Translations under genes and position numbers: made by a program
The notes under the pieces: model-generated
The model's input: only the letters and a program-made list of their open reading frames with translations
Databases searched by the model: none
Told to the model about the DNA's origin: nothing
Part shown: in pieces, positions 12,001 to 22,719 of the stretch
Numbering within the stretch: the stretch's first letter is position 1
Layout of the letters: every line of letters starts with the position of its first letter
Source of the DNA: Symsagittifera roscoffensis
Taxonomy: Eukaryota > Xenacoelomorpha > Acoela > Convolutidae
Assembly (NCBI RefSeq): GCF_963678635.1
Contig: NC_087062.1
Span: 66,387,415 to 66,451,414, forward strand
Direction: 5' to 3'
DNA: 64,000 nucleotides

Positions 12001-15000
12001 AAAGTAAAATCCACTCTTATGGATTATGCAATAAGGCTTGGATGAAAAACTACGTCAAAAATTCGTATAAGTCGAAAAAATAACGTTCAACATCATAATA
12101 ATGTTGACCACAAGGCTATTGACGAAATGTGCGAAACTGGACTGGAATGTTATTTTGAAGTCAAGTACTGCAACCCCCCCCCCCCCCAAACATAGGCAGG
12201 ATGCTGCAAATGGTTATAATCGTGAGATATTTAATATTCTCAATCAAACTGAAGGCTGATCAGGAAATAATCAAACCCTGCAAAAAGCCGGAAAAGTCCT
12301 ATAAGTGCGCTCTTGACGAATCAAAATGCAAAGCTAGAACAGACAAACAAATTTCATGATGATCTGAAAATGTCTTGGTCAAGTGAAAACAAAAACGCCT
12401 TTCAGTGAAAGCTATTCAGACGGAGAATCAAACAATTTTTTGTTTTCACAAATTACTGAACTTGTTTTTGAAGCGGAAAAATGGCAGAACAAGAAAAAAA
12501 GAAGGACCTTTACTTCGAGCGTTCAATCACCGCCTTGCATCATGATCAACTGACTATAGAAATTTCTAGTCTGGATTAAAAGTAACTTCTTTTTGAGGAG
12601 CCATTTGAAAAACGTGGCTAATTGACAGTGATCCTACAAACATGTATCAATAAGAGGGCTACAATGATCCTATTCTAAAACCGATCTAAAAGAGTTTGGG
12701 TATTGGTTTTTTATTTGGAAAGTTTACAAATTACTCAATTACACTTTTGAAAACAATTTGAAGCATATTTTAATTTCTGATTGGAAACAAAAAGAAAAGA
12801 AACTAATGCATAGCTATAAGCCTCCGTCGTGTAATTTCGAAATTTTTTTGTAAAATTTCGAAGAACTCTAGGTTTAATTGAGAAACCTAAATGGTGAATG
12901 TGCAATATGGGGAAACTTTAACATAGATATTCTGAATCCACGAAATATTAGAACGTAATTGATTATAACAATTTACATGAGTTATGATATTGTCATACAG
13001 AACCAAAAACCTAATCGTGTTTCATCAACCAGTATGATCATATTTTTCTTATTGAAATGCATTATGCATTGTTAGCGGAAATATTTGTAGAAACAGCCAA
13101 GGTAAAAGATCACAATTCTTCCTTCAGGGATTTGGCAAAACTTACAAAAGTAATCTGGCATTCAAACTTCTTTTCCTTTAAAAAATAAACTGAAAACTTT
13201 TCAACACAAAATTTTTGACTCACAAAACTATGGATAGACTAGCAATTAATTATCGAAAATGGTAATGCATAATTTAAAAAAAGACATTATTTCGAATAGG
13301 AAATCTCGTAACCAAAAGAATAAAAAAGGAACAGCGTAATTTTCACGATGAAAAGTTGCCTAAGTGTGACAATTGTTCTGAAATGTTCAAAGTGCATAAC
13401 AGCTTGGCCGGTAAGACGAGAAAATGCACAAATTGATGATACCACTAGTAACAATTTCTGTTCAATTATTAAGGAGAAACTGGCTGAAATCATACCAGTC
13501 AGCAAAAACGCTGCTGAAAATGTTGAAAGCAAAAAAAGCCAGGCCACTTGTCTTGGCAATAGGACTGACTCGCTTGGACCTCAAAAAACTCAAAATCTTG
13601 GCGAAAATAACCTATTGGTCATGATGGTGCTGGTTGTGAAATGGTTTACAATTTTGCTCCAATCATTATCGAGTTTTGTCGACCTGCTGTAATTTCATTA
13701 TTGACTCAGTGATTCTTGTGAAATTGCCAAATACCACCACACAATGGCGATGAAAAACACCCTAACAATTATCGACCAATTAGTTTGCTCACAGTTTTTT
13801 GTGAAGTCTTTGAAAGCTGCTTTGGAATCAATTTCCTAAAATTGATGTAAAAAAATCAAATTGCTTGCCAATGAGCAGTTTGGATTCCGTTAAGAAATAT
13901 ATCTTGCACACGGACACCGATTAAAGCAACTTCAATAATGGAAAAAAAATTGACACCGAAAAATCTAGACTTGCCTGCTACCTTGACCTTAAAACGCATT
14001 TAACTCTATTGGCCATAGTATTTTATTGCAAAATAAGAGCGTTATGGTTTCAGATAAGGTTTAGTGGTCCAGCAACTTAGAATCGTATAGTTTTGAGGAG
14101 AACAATACGTATCAGTTAATGGAAAAAAATGAATGTAAATCATAACATTTTGTGCCACAAGGTTCAATACTTCGAGCACTTCATATCTTTGTTTTTATTA
14201 ATGATCTATCAAAAACTATTTCAAAGAGCAAGAAATGTCTTTTTGCAGACGACACAATTATTATGGCGTGCGAAAAACTTAAGAGATCATTGAAAAATGT
14301 CTTGCTTAAAAAGATATAAAAGCAGATGATGATTGGTGCGCAAAAATTTTTTCCCAGTACTAAAACAAACATCCTGAAAAAAAGCTTGGTTTACCAGTTA
14401 ACAAAAATATACAACTTTGTTAATTCCAGTGCCATCTTTGGTGATTTTATAGAATTCAGCGATGTAAAGCAAATCAGTTTTTCTTTAGAAAAAATATATG
14501 CAAAATTTTCATTAAAGAAAATATTGAACTAATGCGCCTCTTTTTCCAGATATTGAGCCTGATTTTTCTTCACTAAAATGATCGATGAAAGTTAAAATAC
14601 TCAACCTACCAACAAAAGAGATTTCCTTTATATGGGCGCTTTTAAAAGAGCAGTATCTCTCTTTTAGCTTCCAAGTGGCTATATAGCTTATTGTCATAAA
14701 TTATGTTTGACAATTTGTACTTATAGTCACTGAATAAATTAACTTCTTTTATAAAAAATAAAGCTTTTTTTTATTGGAATCATCTGGTAAGGAAACAAAA
14801 AAACTAAGAATCAATAAAAAAGATAAAACCTAGCTCAATAAATTGTATGTTTCAGCATTTTGGACGACAGCGAGGATGAAGAGCAAGACCGACTGCTAAA
14901 CATGGCTGCATCCACTGAATATCTTCTGCAGCCAAATAGGAATCCAGACACAGATTTTATCTCAAGTGCGTAAATATTAAATTCCATAACATTTATTACC

Positions 15001-15617
15001 CAAAAAGTCAAGACTAACATGAAATGTCAAATTGAGGCGGCGGAAAAAAGTTACTCCAAATTGATAACGAAATCAGAGCTCTCCGATTACTTGCAAAAGT
15101 TCAACTCGATAAAATACTTCTATGATGCATTAAGTGAAACTTACCATCTGACTAGATTAACTTTTATTCAGGTGGTTTACTCGGTGATCGCATGATGTTG
15201 TCACGTGACACTTATAAGGACCAATCAGAGGAGAGGATTCTGTTCAACGTGAAACAGAGTGAGTATGACTCAAATGAGAGACCTCAGACTCCAGTGGCCA
15301 CTCACAGGGGATTAAGCAGACACAGACAGAGTGGAGCTCAACTGATGGGACGAGAGAGACCGCACAGGTTCAAAAGCCACACGAGCACAGGCCACTACAA
15401 TGATTACAGCGAAGACATCGACTCCAAATACTACAACAGTAGTCACCCCAACAACCACCAGCAAATTCAGAATGTGCAGTACAGTTACGGCATTGCATCA
15501 AAACTTAGCCCTACTCCAAATACTAGAGTAGCAGTTCCGATTGGCTCAGATTTCAGAATGAACCATGCTTGGTACAACCCGTATTCACTAGAGCCCATGG
15601 CCATCGTAGATGTATAA
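8818..15617 (+). CDS. Unrecognised multi-exon gene, C-terminal polar tail (five exons, 5' end not found)
   Basis: Five exons fit together with perfect phase: 8818-9022, 9417-9614, 10108-10316, 14856-14965 and 15172-15617. Each has an AG acceptor and a GT donor, and the stop is TAA at 15615. Together they encode 388 residues: strongly polar, rich in Ser, Asn, Asp, Glu, Arg and Tyr, with acidic clusters (DDSEDEEQD; DDPDVDYSLYLDTDD), no signal peptide, membrane segment or recognised domain. The last residues, MAIVDV, match a hydrophobic-x-hydrophobic class II PDZ-ligand pattern. The first exon begins in phase 2, so upstream coding exons must exist; I could not find them. The composition looks like the cytoplasmic tail of a membrane or scaffold protein, which is inference. 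Splice structure is confident, identity is not. Confidence 0.8.
9255..9306. repeat. Short tandem repeat in intron
   Basis: Three imperfect copies of a 15-17 base unit around ATGTTAAGACACTA. Confidence 0.75.
9417..9614 (+). CDS. Exon b of the polar-tail gene
   Basis: Acceptor CTTTGTTTGCAG at 9405-9416 and donor GTTAAT at 9615. Phase 0 at both ends, 66 codons, from ENFEEEAP to SPAGESQ, very hydrophilic. Confidence 0.75.
10108..10316 (+). CDS. Exon c of the polar-tail gene
   Basis: Acceptor TTTCTAG ending at 10107 and donor GTAAGT at 10317. Phase 0 in, phase 2 out. It is Tyr/Asp/Ser-rich and includes ALKWRWDDPDVDY, the only locally hydrophobic block of the tail. Confidence 0.8.
10317..14855. 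other. Large intron with a three-copy repeat and LINE debris
   Basis: The intron between exons c and d. A repeat with the landmark AATTTCTAGTCTGGAT occurs three times (about 10750-10990, 11045-11720 and 12500-13200), with shared downstream blocks including ACCGATCTAAAAG and TGGCATGCAAACTT. A C14 tract sits near 12174. Non-LTR RT fragments lie at 13740-14620. Confidence 0.7.
13340..14620 (+). pseudogene. Non-LTR retrotransposon (LINE) reverse transcriptase remnant
   Basis: Read across frames on the plus strand, ordered RT landmarks appear: NNYRPISLLTVFCEVFE (near 13755), QFGFR (near 13880), a degraded AFNSIGHS block (near 13997), VPQGSIL (near 14153), INDLSKTIS, and the catalytic box FADD near 14240-14253. 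Many stops and frameshifts make it a dead, old fragment. The motif set places it with APE-type LINEs of the CR1/L2/Jockey kind; finer placement would need a tree. The preceding open frame at 13348-13692 may be upstream ORF2 sequence but shows no clear motif. Confidence 0.8.
14856..14965 (+). CDS. Exon d of the polar-tail gene
   Basis: Acceptor TATGTTTCAG ending at 14855 and donor GTGCGT at 14966. Phase 2 in, phase 1 out. It encodes an acidic start (ILDDSEDEEQDRLL) and ends NPDTDFIS. Confidence 0.8.
15172..15617 (+). CDS. Exon e (last coding exon) of the polar-tail gene
   Basis: Acceptor TTTTATTCAG ending at 15171. Phase 1 in; the frame begins SGLLGDRMM and closes with TAA at 15615-15617 after MAIVDV. 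It is rich in His, Asn, Ser and Tyr. No canonical AATAAA was seen in the following 300 bases. Confidence 0.8.
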
Positions 15618-17640
15618 AAAGATAAGGGTAGTTTATTTAATTTCAAAATAATCATAAAAATTACTTAAAAACTATGATAGAAAACCGATGTAAATATGTC
15701 TTCTAAGATAATTTCGTCAAAAATTTGTTATTTCTTGTAACTTAGTCTACTTGTTGATGAAAACATTCATTCATATCACTTAGTTGGTAAGATAGGAAGA
15801 AACAGGTCACACTGGCTTTTTTGGGCCATTTTTGCGCTTTCCCTCAAATTTAGTGTATATTGGTCCAAATTGTATGTTCAGTCAACCAGAAATGGATGTC
15901 GCAAAATATAACCAAAAAATGCCAAAACAGGATGCTAGGATGGTACAGGACCAACGTGCAGAAGTGTCAGTTTTGAACTGTCGATAGGTAATTCGTCTAC
16001 TTTCGGCGCGGAAATTTAAACCATTCCACAAAGTCTGCACCTCTGCACTTTAAACCAAAAACTAGAGCCTTGTCTCGATCACTTCCGGAGATTAGCGAAA
16101 TTCATCAATTAAAGTACAGAAAGCAGAAAGGTTATGTCAACAGATTCAGATGAAGAAACTTTGCTTGATTTTTTCGAGCCTGCTGTTCACTCAGTGAAAA
16201 AGTTTTTGCTTTTACGGCATTTCAGTGTTACAATTTTCTCAACATTAAACATTCAGCCGTAAATTTTGCTTTGGGGAAGCAGAAGTGCACTAAAACCATT
16301 TTTTCTTTTTTTTCAACATGAGTCAGTTTTTGGACGTGGCGTGATGAGAAAAACTAGAAAGCTTAGAACGTCAGTAACTTGGGCATAATCGACTTAATAT
16401 GAACAAGAAGAGCAAACCCAAGCTATAAATGAGTTTAAACATTTTTTCCAAACAAGAGAACATCAAAAAAAATTGAACTGCAAGCTCTTAGCTACACGAT
16501 ATAGGATTTAAATTCACGGCGCGGACTTCATACAGAGTGTTTGAGAAAAGTTTCTCATTGTCGAGAAAAATTGCAGATACTGTATTGAAATACGGACTTA
16601 AATTAGGCTAGTATTAGCAAACAACGACGCTAGTTTTATAAAATATACATATAATAATTTCCAAATTTCCGAAATGGTACCTTGTTCAAAACATTCATCA
16701 CTACCTGCAGAAAAATCATCATATCTTTTTTAAAAAACAATTTAAATCTGATTAAAGAGCCATTTAAACATGAAAAAAAATCTGAAATTGCCCTGGCTTG
16801 CCGGATCGCTTTTATCAACGTTTTTATTCAGATGATTTTCAAATATTAACAATGATAGCCGGTTACTGTGCCGGTTAAGAAAGAAGGCTTACTTTATAGT
16901 CATAGTTCAAATTGGCCAACTGCTTTCTAAAAAAATCAATAGAAAAACGAACAAAAAATTAGTTTTTCAATTTTTTAGCAGAAACTTTTTGAAATTTAGA
17001 AGTTTTTGATTCCCAAAATGGCGCTAAAAATTCAAAAACTAACTTGACTCAAGTAAAATTAAGTTTTCACGACTCAAATTAAGCATAAGTAGGTTACTGT
17101 AAGCTTGCACGCTGACTTTATTAGCTCGAAATTAGACCAAAAATTAAAAAATTTAATCCGGTTTTTCTCGACACCGAAAAAAAACTTTTCAAAAAGTTTT
17201 GATGTTCGAATTACGACTGAAAGGGCTTCAATATGATGAATAACTCGACTCATTGGCTATTTGTGGTACCTGATTTTGCTAACACGAAAACAAAACGAAT
17301 AAAACGTAATTGGAACACATATAACATAACGTATTTGGAAGAACAAATGAAACGCTTTTGGAAAATAAAAATAAGATCCAAAACAAAACCCGAATAAAAA
17401 ATGAAAACTAAAAAATCTTCTTTCAAAAAACTCTTCAATGATTCAACATTAATTGTAAAAAAAACGCCAACCCAATAAAATGCCTTTTAAGTGCTAGAAA
17501 AGCAGACATTGTCAATGAAAAGTTGGACAATTTCAATGAGCTAACAAAACTGATTGACTTCTGTGAAAATTTGAAATGCCGAAAAAAAATCTGTACCGAA
17601 AAAACTCTTTAAATTTCAAGAATTTTTATGAAAAACACCT
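15618..17640. other. No gene supported
   Basis: AT-rich sequence downstream of the polar-tail gene, presumably including its 3'UTR. All open frames are short and lack recognisable motifs or splice context. Confidence 0.5.
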
Positions 17641-17933
17641 TTTCACACAGAGGCTAAGCGGATCTTCGCAACACTTGCGATAGTAAAAAAAACATTGCAT
17701 TAGAACACAATGAACAAAACAAGAGACAGAATTAGGATTTTTGCAAGAACAGAATTTAGATTTTTAGACAGAGGCGAAGTTGCACTTCGCATACACGAGC
17801 AAAAATATGATCGATAACGCTGCTACGAAAAACTGAATGAGTAAAAGTTTGAGTCTACAAAATTTCTTAAGGGACGTAGGCCAATTATGAATCTACATAA
17901 TTGCTAAGTGACGCAAGCATATTATGACGCATT

Positions 17934-18017
17934 AGCAGCAACAGTCAATTTGAAAAAAAAGAAAGAAATTACCAACTAACATGCCTCAGTCTATAGTTTA
18001 ACTAGTATTTAACTAGT
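17934..18017. repeat. Left 84-bp direct repeat flanking the retro-insertion
   Basis: Runs from AGCAGCAACAGTCAA to TATTTAACTAGT. The partner at 19547-19630 differs at about two positions. Confidence 0.9.
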
Positions 18018-18320
18018 TTGGTGGTACAGCACATACTGCATGAGCAGTAACCAAGTAACCTTTGCAGCGCACTAACTTTGGACCGCATATTGGTATCTAT
18101 AATTACATATTGTTATTATGTAATGGCCAAGGTCATGCAGTGTTGATCGCTGCGTAGAATTTGTATTTTTAGTTGTTAAGCTTTGCGTACCGAGTTACGT
18201 TTGTTAAGCTGGTTCATGGAACCGTAGACAATGTTAAAAAACACAGAAGTTACAATTGAATTAAAGTATTGAAACTAATCCTTTTCAATTACGAGTAAAG
18301 ATTTTCATTACTTTACCACA
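18018..18320 (+). repeat. LTR of the gag-bearing insertion, forward copy
   Basis: Starts TTGGTGGTAC and ends TTTACCACA, giving near-inverted TG(T)GGTA/TACCACA ends. It is followed at once by the PBS-like TGGCGCAGCC, as in Ty3/gypsy elements. Confidence 0.75.
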
Positions 18321-19300
18321 TGGCGCAGCCAGCAGGATTTATGGCACAGGAAAATAGAACAGACATGGGTATCCCAGTGTTCTGGACGTCCGCTAGCTCG
18401 GATCCACCGTGGAATTTCAAAATCTGGTTGGATCAATTTATGTTAGCAGTGACAGTCAAAGAAAGTGTAAATCCTGAGATTTTGCTAGAAGAACCAAAAG
18501 AAGTAATTGATGAGCCAATGCCTCGACCGGAAACTCCAGGAGATCATGAAACTGCTCAGGCAGCAGCTGATCGGGAGGCGAGAGATAGATTAAGAAGAGA
18601 CAGAGTAATCCTCGAAAATGAAGAAAGAAGAGAACGAGGTCCGAAGGTAGGACATAATGTGTTCTATAACGAAGTTCAAAAAAGGACTTACGTCTCGTCT
18701 CTTTTTGGCATTTGGCACAGAAGGAAAAAAAATTCGTACAGAAAAATCCACATATCGAAATCTCAAAGATTGACTTCAGAGAGATGGTGAGATTAGCTAA
18801 GGAATTAATTGAAAAAACGAAAAACATTACGTACGAGAGATATAGATTATTCACCAGGACACAAGAATCCGGAGAGACGTTGGAGCCTTTTCATGCGGCG
18901 TTAACTGCACAAGCAGCTACAGCTGAATTGGGTGGCTTCGAGGAAGAATTGGTGAGAGATCTATTTATATCACGAATGAAGAATACTGCATTGCAAGATA
19001 CATTGACTTTTGAAATCTTCACACCGGATTGAAACGGGCCATTAAATTTGAACAAGCAAACAAACGACCCAAGCGTTTCAAAAATCGGTGGTAGGAAGTT
19101 CAATGGGAGGAAAAATTTTCGAACCTCAGACTAAAATAAAACAGGAACCAATTATGGCGGTTGGGAACAAAAATCAGAACTACAAACGATCAAATCGAGA
19201 CCAATTCAGGAAGAAGTGGAACGATAACAACGATAAAAACAGAACTGAAAAAAAACCATGTACTAGATGTGGTAAAGTAATGAAAATCTTTACTCGTAAT
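18320..19300 (+). pseudogene. Ty3/gypsy-type gag, broken and truncated
   Basis: Frame 1 (18320-18790) starts MAQPAGFMAQENRTDMGIP and includes FWTSASSDPPWNFKIWLDQF, a typical opening of invertebrate gypsy gag. After a frame change, 18712-19032 carries the capsid-like block YRLFTRTQESGETLEPFHAAL and LVRDLFISRMKN. A third piece (19088-19303) is basic and reaches PCTRCGK, the first half of a CCHC zinc knuckle, where the inverted LTR begins. The expected His and last Cys of the knuckle are lost. The first ATG overlaps the LTR/PBS junction, so a downstream Met could be the real start. Confidence 0.85.
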
Positions 19301-19546
19301 TGAAAAGGATTAGTTTCAATACTTTAATTCAATTGAAACTTCTGTGTTTTTTAAGATCGTCTACGGTTCTATGAACCGGCTTAACAAACGTAACTCGGTA
19401 CGCAAAGCTTAACAACTAAAATACAAATTCTACGCAGCGATCAACACTGCATGACCTTGGCCATTACATAATAACAATAAATAATTATAGATACCAATAT
19501 GCGGACCAAGGTTAGTGCGCACCAAAGGTTACTTGGTTGCTGCACA
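19268..19546 (-). repeat. Inverted LTR copy
   Basis: Reverse complement of the LTR at 18018-18320, beginning with TGTGGTAAAG, which doubles as the Cys-Gly-Lys codons of the gag zinc knuckle. A few indels distinguish it (for example a small duplication in the ATAATAACAATAAATAATT stretch). Confidence 0.9.
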
Positions 19547-19630
19547 AGCAGTAACAGTCAATTTGAAAAAAAAGAAAGAAATTACCAACTAACATGCCTC
19601 AGTTTATAGTTTAACTAGTATTTAACTAGT
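19547..19630. repeat. Right 84-bp direct repeat flanking the retro-insertion
   Basis: Near-identical to 17934-18017; after it the SINE sequence resumes (TATACAAAAAAGTTCACTG). Confidence 0.9.
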
Positions 19631-19745
19631 ATACAAAAAAGTTCACTGAAAACATCCGACCCTGCCCAGGTTCGAACCCTTTTTTATTTTGTTGCGGGTT
19701 CCCTTCCCTACCTCTACGCTACAGATCCATGATACCTTGAAGCTA

Positions 19746-20995
19746 TATAGAAGGGGGGTACAACCGAAAAACATTAAACCATAACAAACCAACAGTAAAA
19801 GACATTAAACCAACACGAAGCGTGACCCAAAGGAGCCTAAGGGTTGCACCGCACAGCCTTTGATCTTTCCTTAGATCTGTTGAAACTGCAAACATCTAGA
19901 TCTAGACAATATCTAGCAAAATAAAAACATAATCGAAATCAGACTTGGTAAACTTACTTTCAGTTATAGTAAAAACTGTTCAAATCAAAACAAAACTCAT
20001 TCTTTAGATAGTAAGCCTATAAAAACCGTACCACATAACATAAAAAGCATTTTGAGAAAATGAAAAAGAATCGACGGAAACTAGGACAAACAGAACGAAT
20101 CCGAAAAAAAATCAACATTAAAAAAAATTAAATGAAAAACAGAAATTACCTCAAACAAACTCCTTCTATTTTCTATCTAAATGTTAGTAATTTTGTTTTT
20201 ATTTTCAAGAGCATGTCATGTTATTGCTCATTCTGTCAACAACAACAAGGTTATTTACGGGAAAAAAAGTGATCGCAAAGAAAATAAAACAACCCAATAA
20301 GTAAAAAAAACTGGCTCAGGAGGCAATTTTTTTATTTTGCTGGTCAATTTTTCAATCATTCGAAACAATTTGCAAAAATATATCGTACGAAACCTTGAAA
20401 TCTATCTTATAAGACTTTGAGAAGCATTTAAAAATAGTTTTGCTTTCGATGTTCAAAATGAGCTTATTTGTACACAAAACTTCTCATTAACGATGATTAT
20501 GGTCATTGAAAGTAATGAATTTTTACTATAAATTACTCTACTTCATAAAAGGATCGATGAAAAACGTTCCTGTGAGATATCTAGCTACCAAGTTAACACG
20601 CCTGCTTTCACGTCAACTTAGATGAAATTCAACAAATATTCACTATAAGACCTAAACATTTTTTAAAAAGTGAGAATATTGGGCTCAAATTTTATTGAAA
20701 AAGTTTTGCCGTTTATATAAAAAGCTAGGGTAAATTTGAAAAACATAGACTTTTTCTTGGATCAAATACCTTCTCACAAACAGTTTAAGCACTTCCACTC
20801 AAAAAATGCCTGACCAAAATTATTTTTGAGGATGAATGTAGTTCTTTACATTATAAAAAAGTTTCAAATGTGCAAATAGTTTTATCACCTCGATTTTTTT
20901 AAAAAAAATGAGGAGTGATAATTTTTACTGAGTCGTTAAGTCAATTGGAAACAAACTCTAAGATAACTGCACGTTTTACTCGATAGTTCTTTTTA
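19746..20995. other. No gene supported
   Basis: AT-rich sequence without convincing open frames, splice-bounded exons or strong repeats. Confidence 0.5.
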
Positions 20996-20997
20996 TA

Positions 20998-21800
20998 CAG
21001 AGTCAAATCGGAGCTTCGCATCACTTGCGAGACAAGAATGTATGACTATAATTACCAGCAAATGAAAAGACAAAAACTGAAAAAAAAATCTTCAAACATA
21101 TCTTTTTTTGTCAAAAAAAGTTATCAGTTGCTAAAAACAACAAACGAACCTTTCTGCGGGACCTAAGCCGACAAAAATTAGCAGACGCGAAGGCTAATAT
21201 AGTCGAAAAATTGCAGTTTCGACAAAAACGGTCCCGACTGAAATCGAACTTCTGGGCTTTGTCGTCTCAAGCATAAATTTTACCACTGCAGTACATGCAC
21301 AGAAAATTCCTTGGATTGAAAACATGGCCAACTGACAGTTGAAAAGCGTAATGAACGCAAGGGAACTGAAAAAAAACCGACTTGTTTTTTCGAAAACCTT
21401 AAACATTTCAATTTCGAAGAAAAAAATAGATAGCCCTGCTCCTTGAATTTGTAGAACAATTTTTGATGGGCACTTTTTGTTAAAATTGACCCAATTTGAG
21501 AAAACTGGTTCAATAGTTAAAACTTGAATTTCGCTGGGAAATCTGATAGTTCATTTCCATTTTCGAAATTAGAAGTCGATCACGTTTTTCGTGACCGTTA
21601 CAATTTTTCTGTTCGATAACGGAGTTTGCCTGACCTTTAACAATGAAAATGCACTGAACTTTAAAAAAAATCACAAGTCAAACCGCGAAAACTCAAAACT
21701 GAGCGTGAACAAATTTTAAGACCTTTTCCTGAAAAAAAATCTGCAAGACCAATACAAGAGCACTCACAACGTTCATTACTCTTAAAAAAAAAAAAACTAC
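20998..21800 (-). repeat. SINE-like element with tRNA-like head and conserved upstream core
   Basis: From left to right: hairpin module (GGAGCTTCGCATCACTTGCGA, near 21010), tRNA-like head (about 21229-21310; box B AGTTCGATTTC and box A near CTGCAGTGGTAAAAT on the minus strand), then a core of about 480 bp shared with copies at 25800-26530, 31830-32370, 34960-35490, 43560-43960 and 55165-55630. The core holds a small hairpin GATCACG-TTTTT-CGTGACC (near 21579) and ends with a CAATACAAGAG block that corresponds to a TATATAAGAG block in other copies. Confidence 0.65.
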
Positions 21801-22655
21801 ATAAGAACATCATGGAAAAATCAATAAATCGCAAAAAAATTAGGCATCTTCTTGGAACTCAATTGCTTGTCCAAAACCATAATCCATAAATTTGGTGCTG
21901 CGTCAACTACGCCGACAAAAAAGCAGACAAACAAAATCCAACAACGATTTTTCGCGCTCGGTCAGTTTTTCAACAAAGTGATGTGAAGCTGAGGAGTTAA
22001 TTTGAAAAGTACAAACACTGATAAATTAAATTTCATCGACTCATTTTTAAAACATCTATTAGTACCTATTTAAGTCACACAATTTTCAACCATAAACAGC
22101 AAAATGAAAGCATTTTATATTTTCAGGAAAAGAAGGAATGAAATTTAGAATTACAAACACGACACCAGGAGCCTACTAGGAAAAACTTGGCCTCGATTAC
22201 ATCTATAGCTTTGTAACACGACATACAGCTTATAGTATATTTACAGCAATGAGTAGTAAATGTAAAGGCTAACTCACAGAATACCTTTGATTTTAAAACC
22301 AAATGAACAATCTTTTTCGCAACTACGAAGCTATTTGTAATTTGGAGTTTCCTTTTACATCAACACATAGATAGATCAAGACTTTCGCACCATTAAATAA
22401 CCTTTTTACACGTAGAAGGCCATAACGTTAGGTCCACGCCTCTCAATTTAAATCATAACACAGATGTAATAAGTGATTTCACTCATTATCTTATTTCTCA
22501 ATGCCTATTTGCAACTGTTCGTTAAGGCACACCCTTAGATATTGCTATCATCTTCAGGTAGAGGTCAAGTCAAGTCGAGACCGGAACATTAATTCATTGG
22601 CCGATTTTGCAGCCCATCCTCATCCCATGTATTTTAATTGTTAGAGTCTACAATT

Positions 22656-22661
22656 TTTATT
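22656..22661 (-). promoter_or_regulatory. Poly(A) signal AATAAA of the Derlin gene
   Basis: A canonical AATAAA on the minus strand, 21 bases after the TAG stop, at the expected end of the transcript. Confidence 0.7.
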
Positions 22662-22682
22662 TAGTCTTCACATGTTTGCTCT

Positions 22683-22719
22683 CTAGTTTCCTCCCAGCCT
22701 GTGTCCACTGCCAGCCCAT
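22683..22719 (-). CDS. DERL1: Derlin terminal micro-exon with SHP box
   Basis: A 37-base exon after acceptor TTTTTTTTCAG. The split codon AG|A joins the previous exon and gives R-WAGSGHRLGGN-stop. The GxGxxLG pattern is the derlin p97-binding (SHP) tail. The exon is 2.3 kb from its upstream neighbour and too short for ORF callers, but the phase, motif and a following AATAAA all agree. Confidence 0.85.

Larger units (their letters stand above)
18018..19546 (+). mobile_element. Retro-insertion: LTR - partial gag - inverted LTR
   Basis: A 1529-bp insertion within a SINE. It has a left LTR (18018-18320), a primer-binding-site-like TGGCGCAGCCAGCAGGA directly after it, a broken gypsy-type gag ending in its first zinc knuckle, and then the same LTR in reverse complement (19268 to about 19546, lacking roughly the last 30 bases). 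No pol is present. It is flanked by 84-bp direct repeats rather than the 4-6 bp of integrase-mediated insertion. Confidence 0.85.
17641..19745 (-). repeat. SINE-like element(s), split by a retro-insertion
   Basis: Two hairpin modules (ACAGAGGCTAAG... near 17647 and ACAGAGGCGAAGTTGCACTTCGC near 17769) stand at the left. The tRNA-like head, read on the minus strand, is at 19656-19740, with box B GGTTCGAACC near 19669 and a box-A-like GTAGAGGTAGGG stretch near 19710. The uninterrupted relative at 37449-37742 shows that the hairpin and head belong to one unit and that 18018-19546 is a later insertion. Confidence 0.65.
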
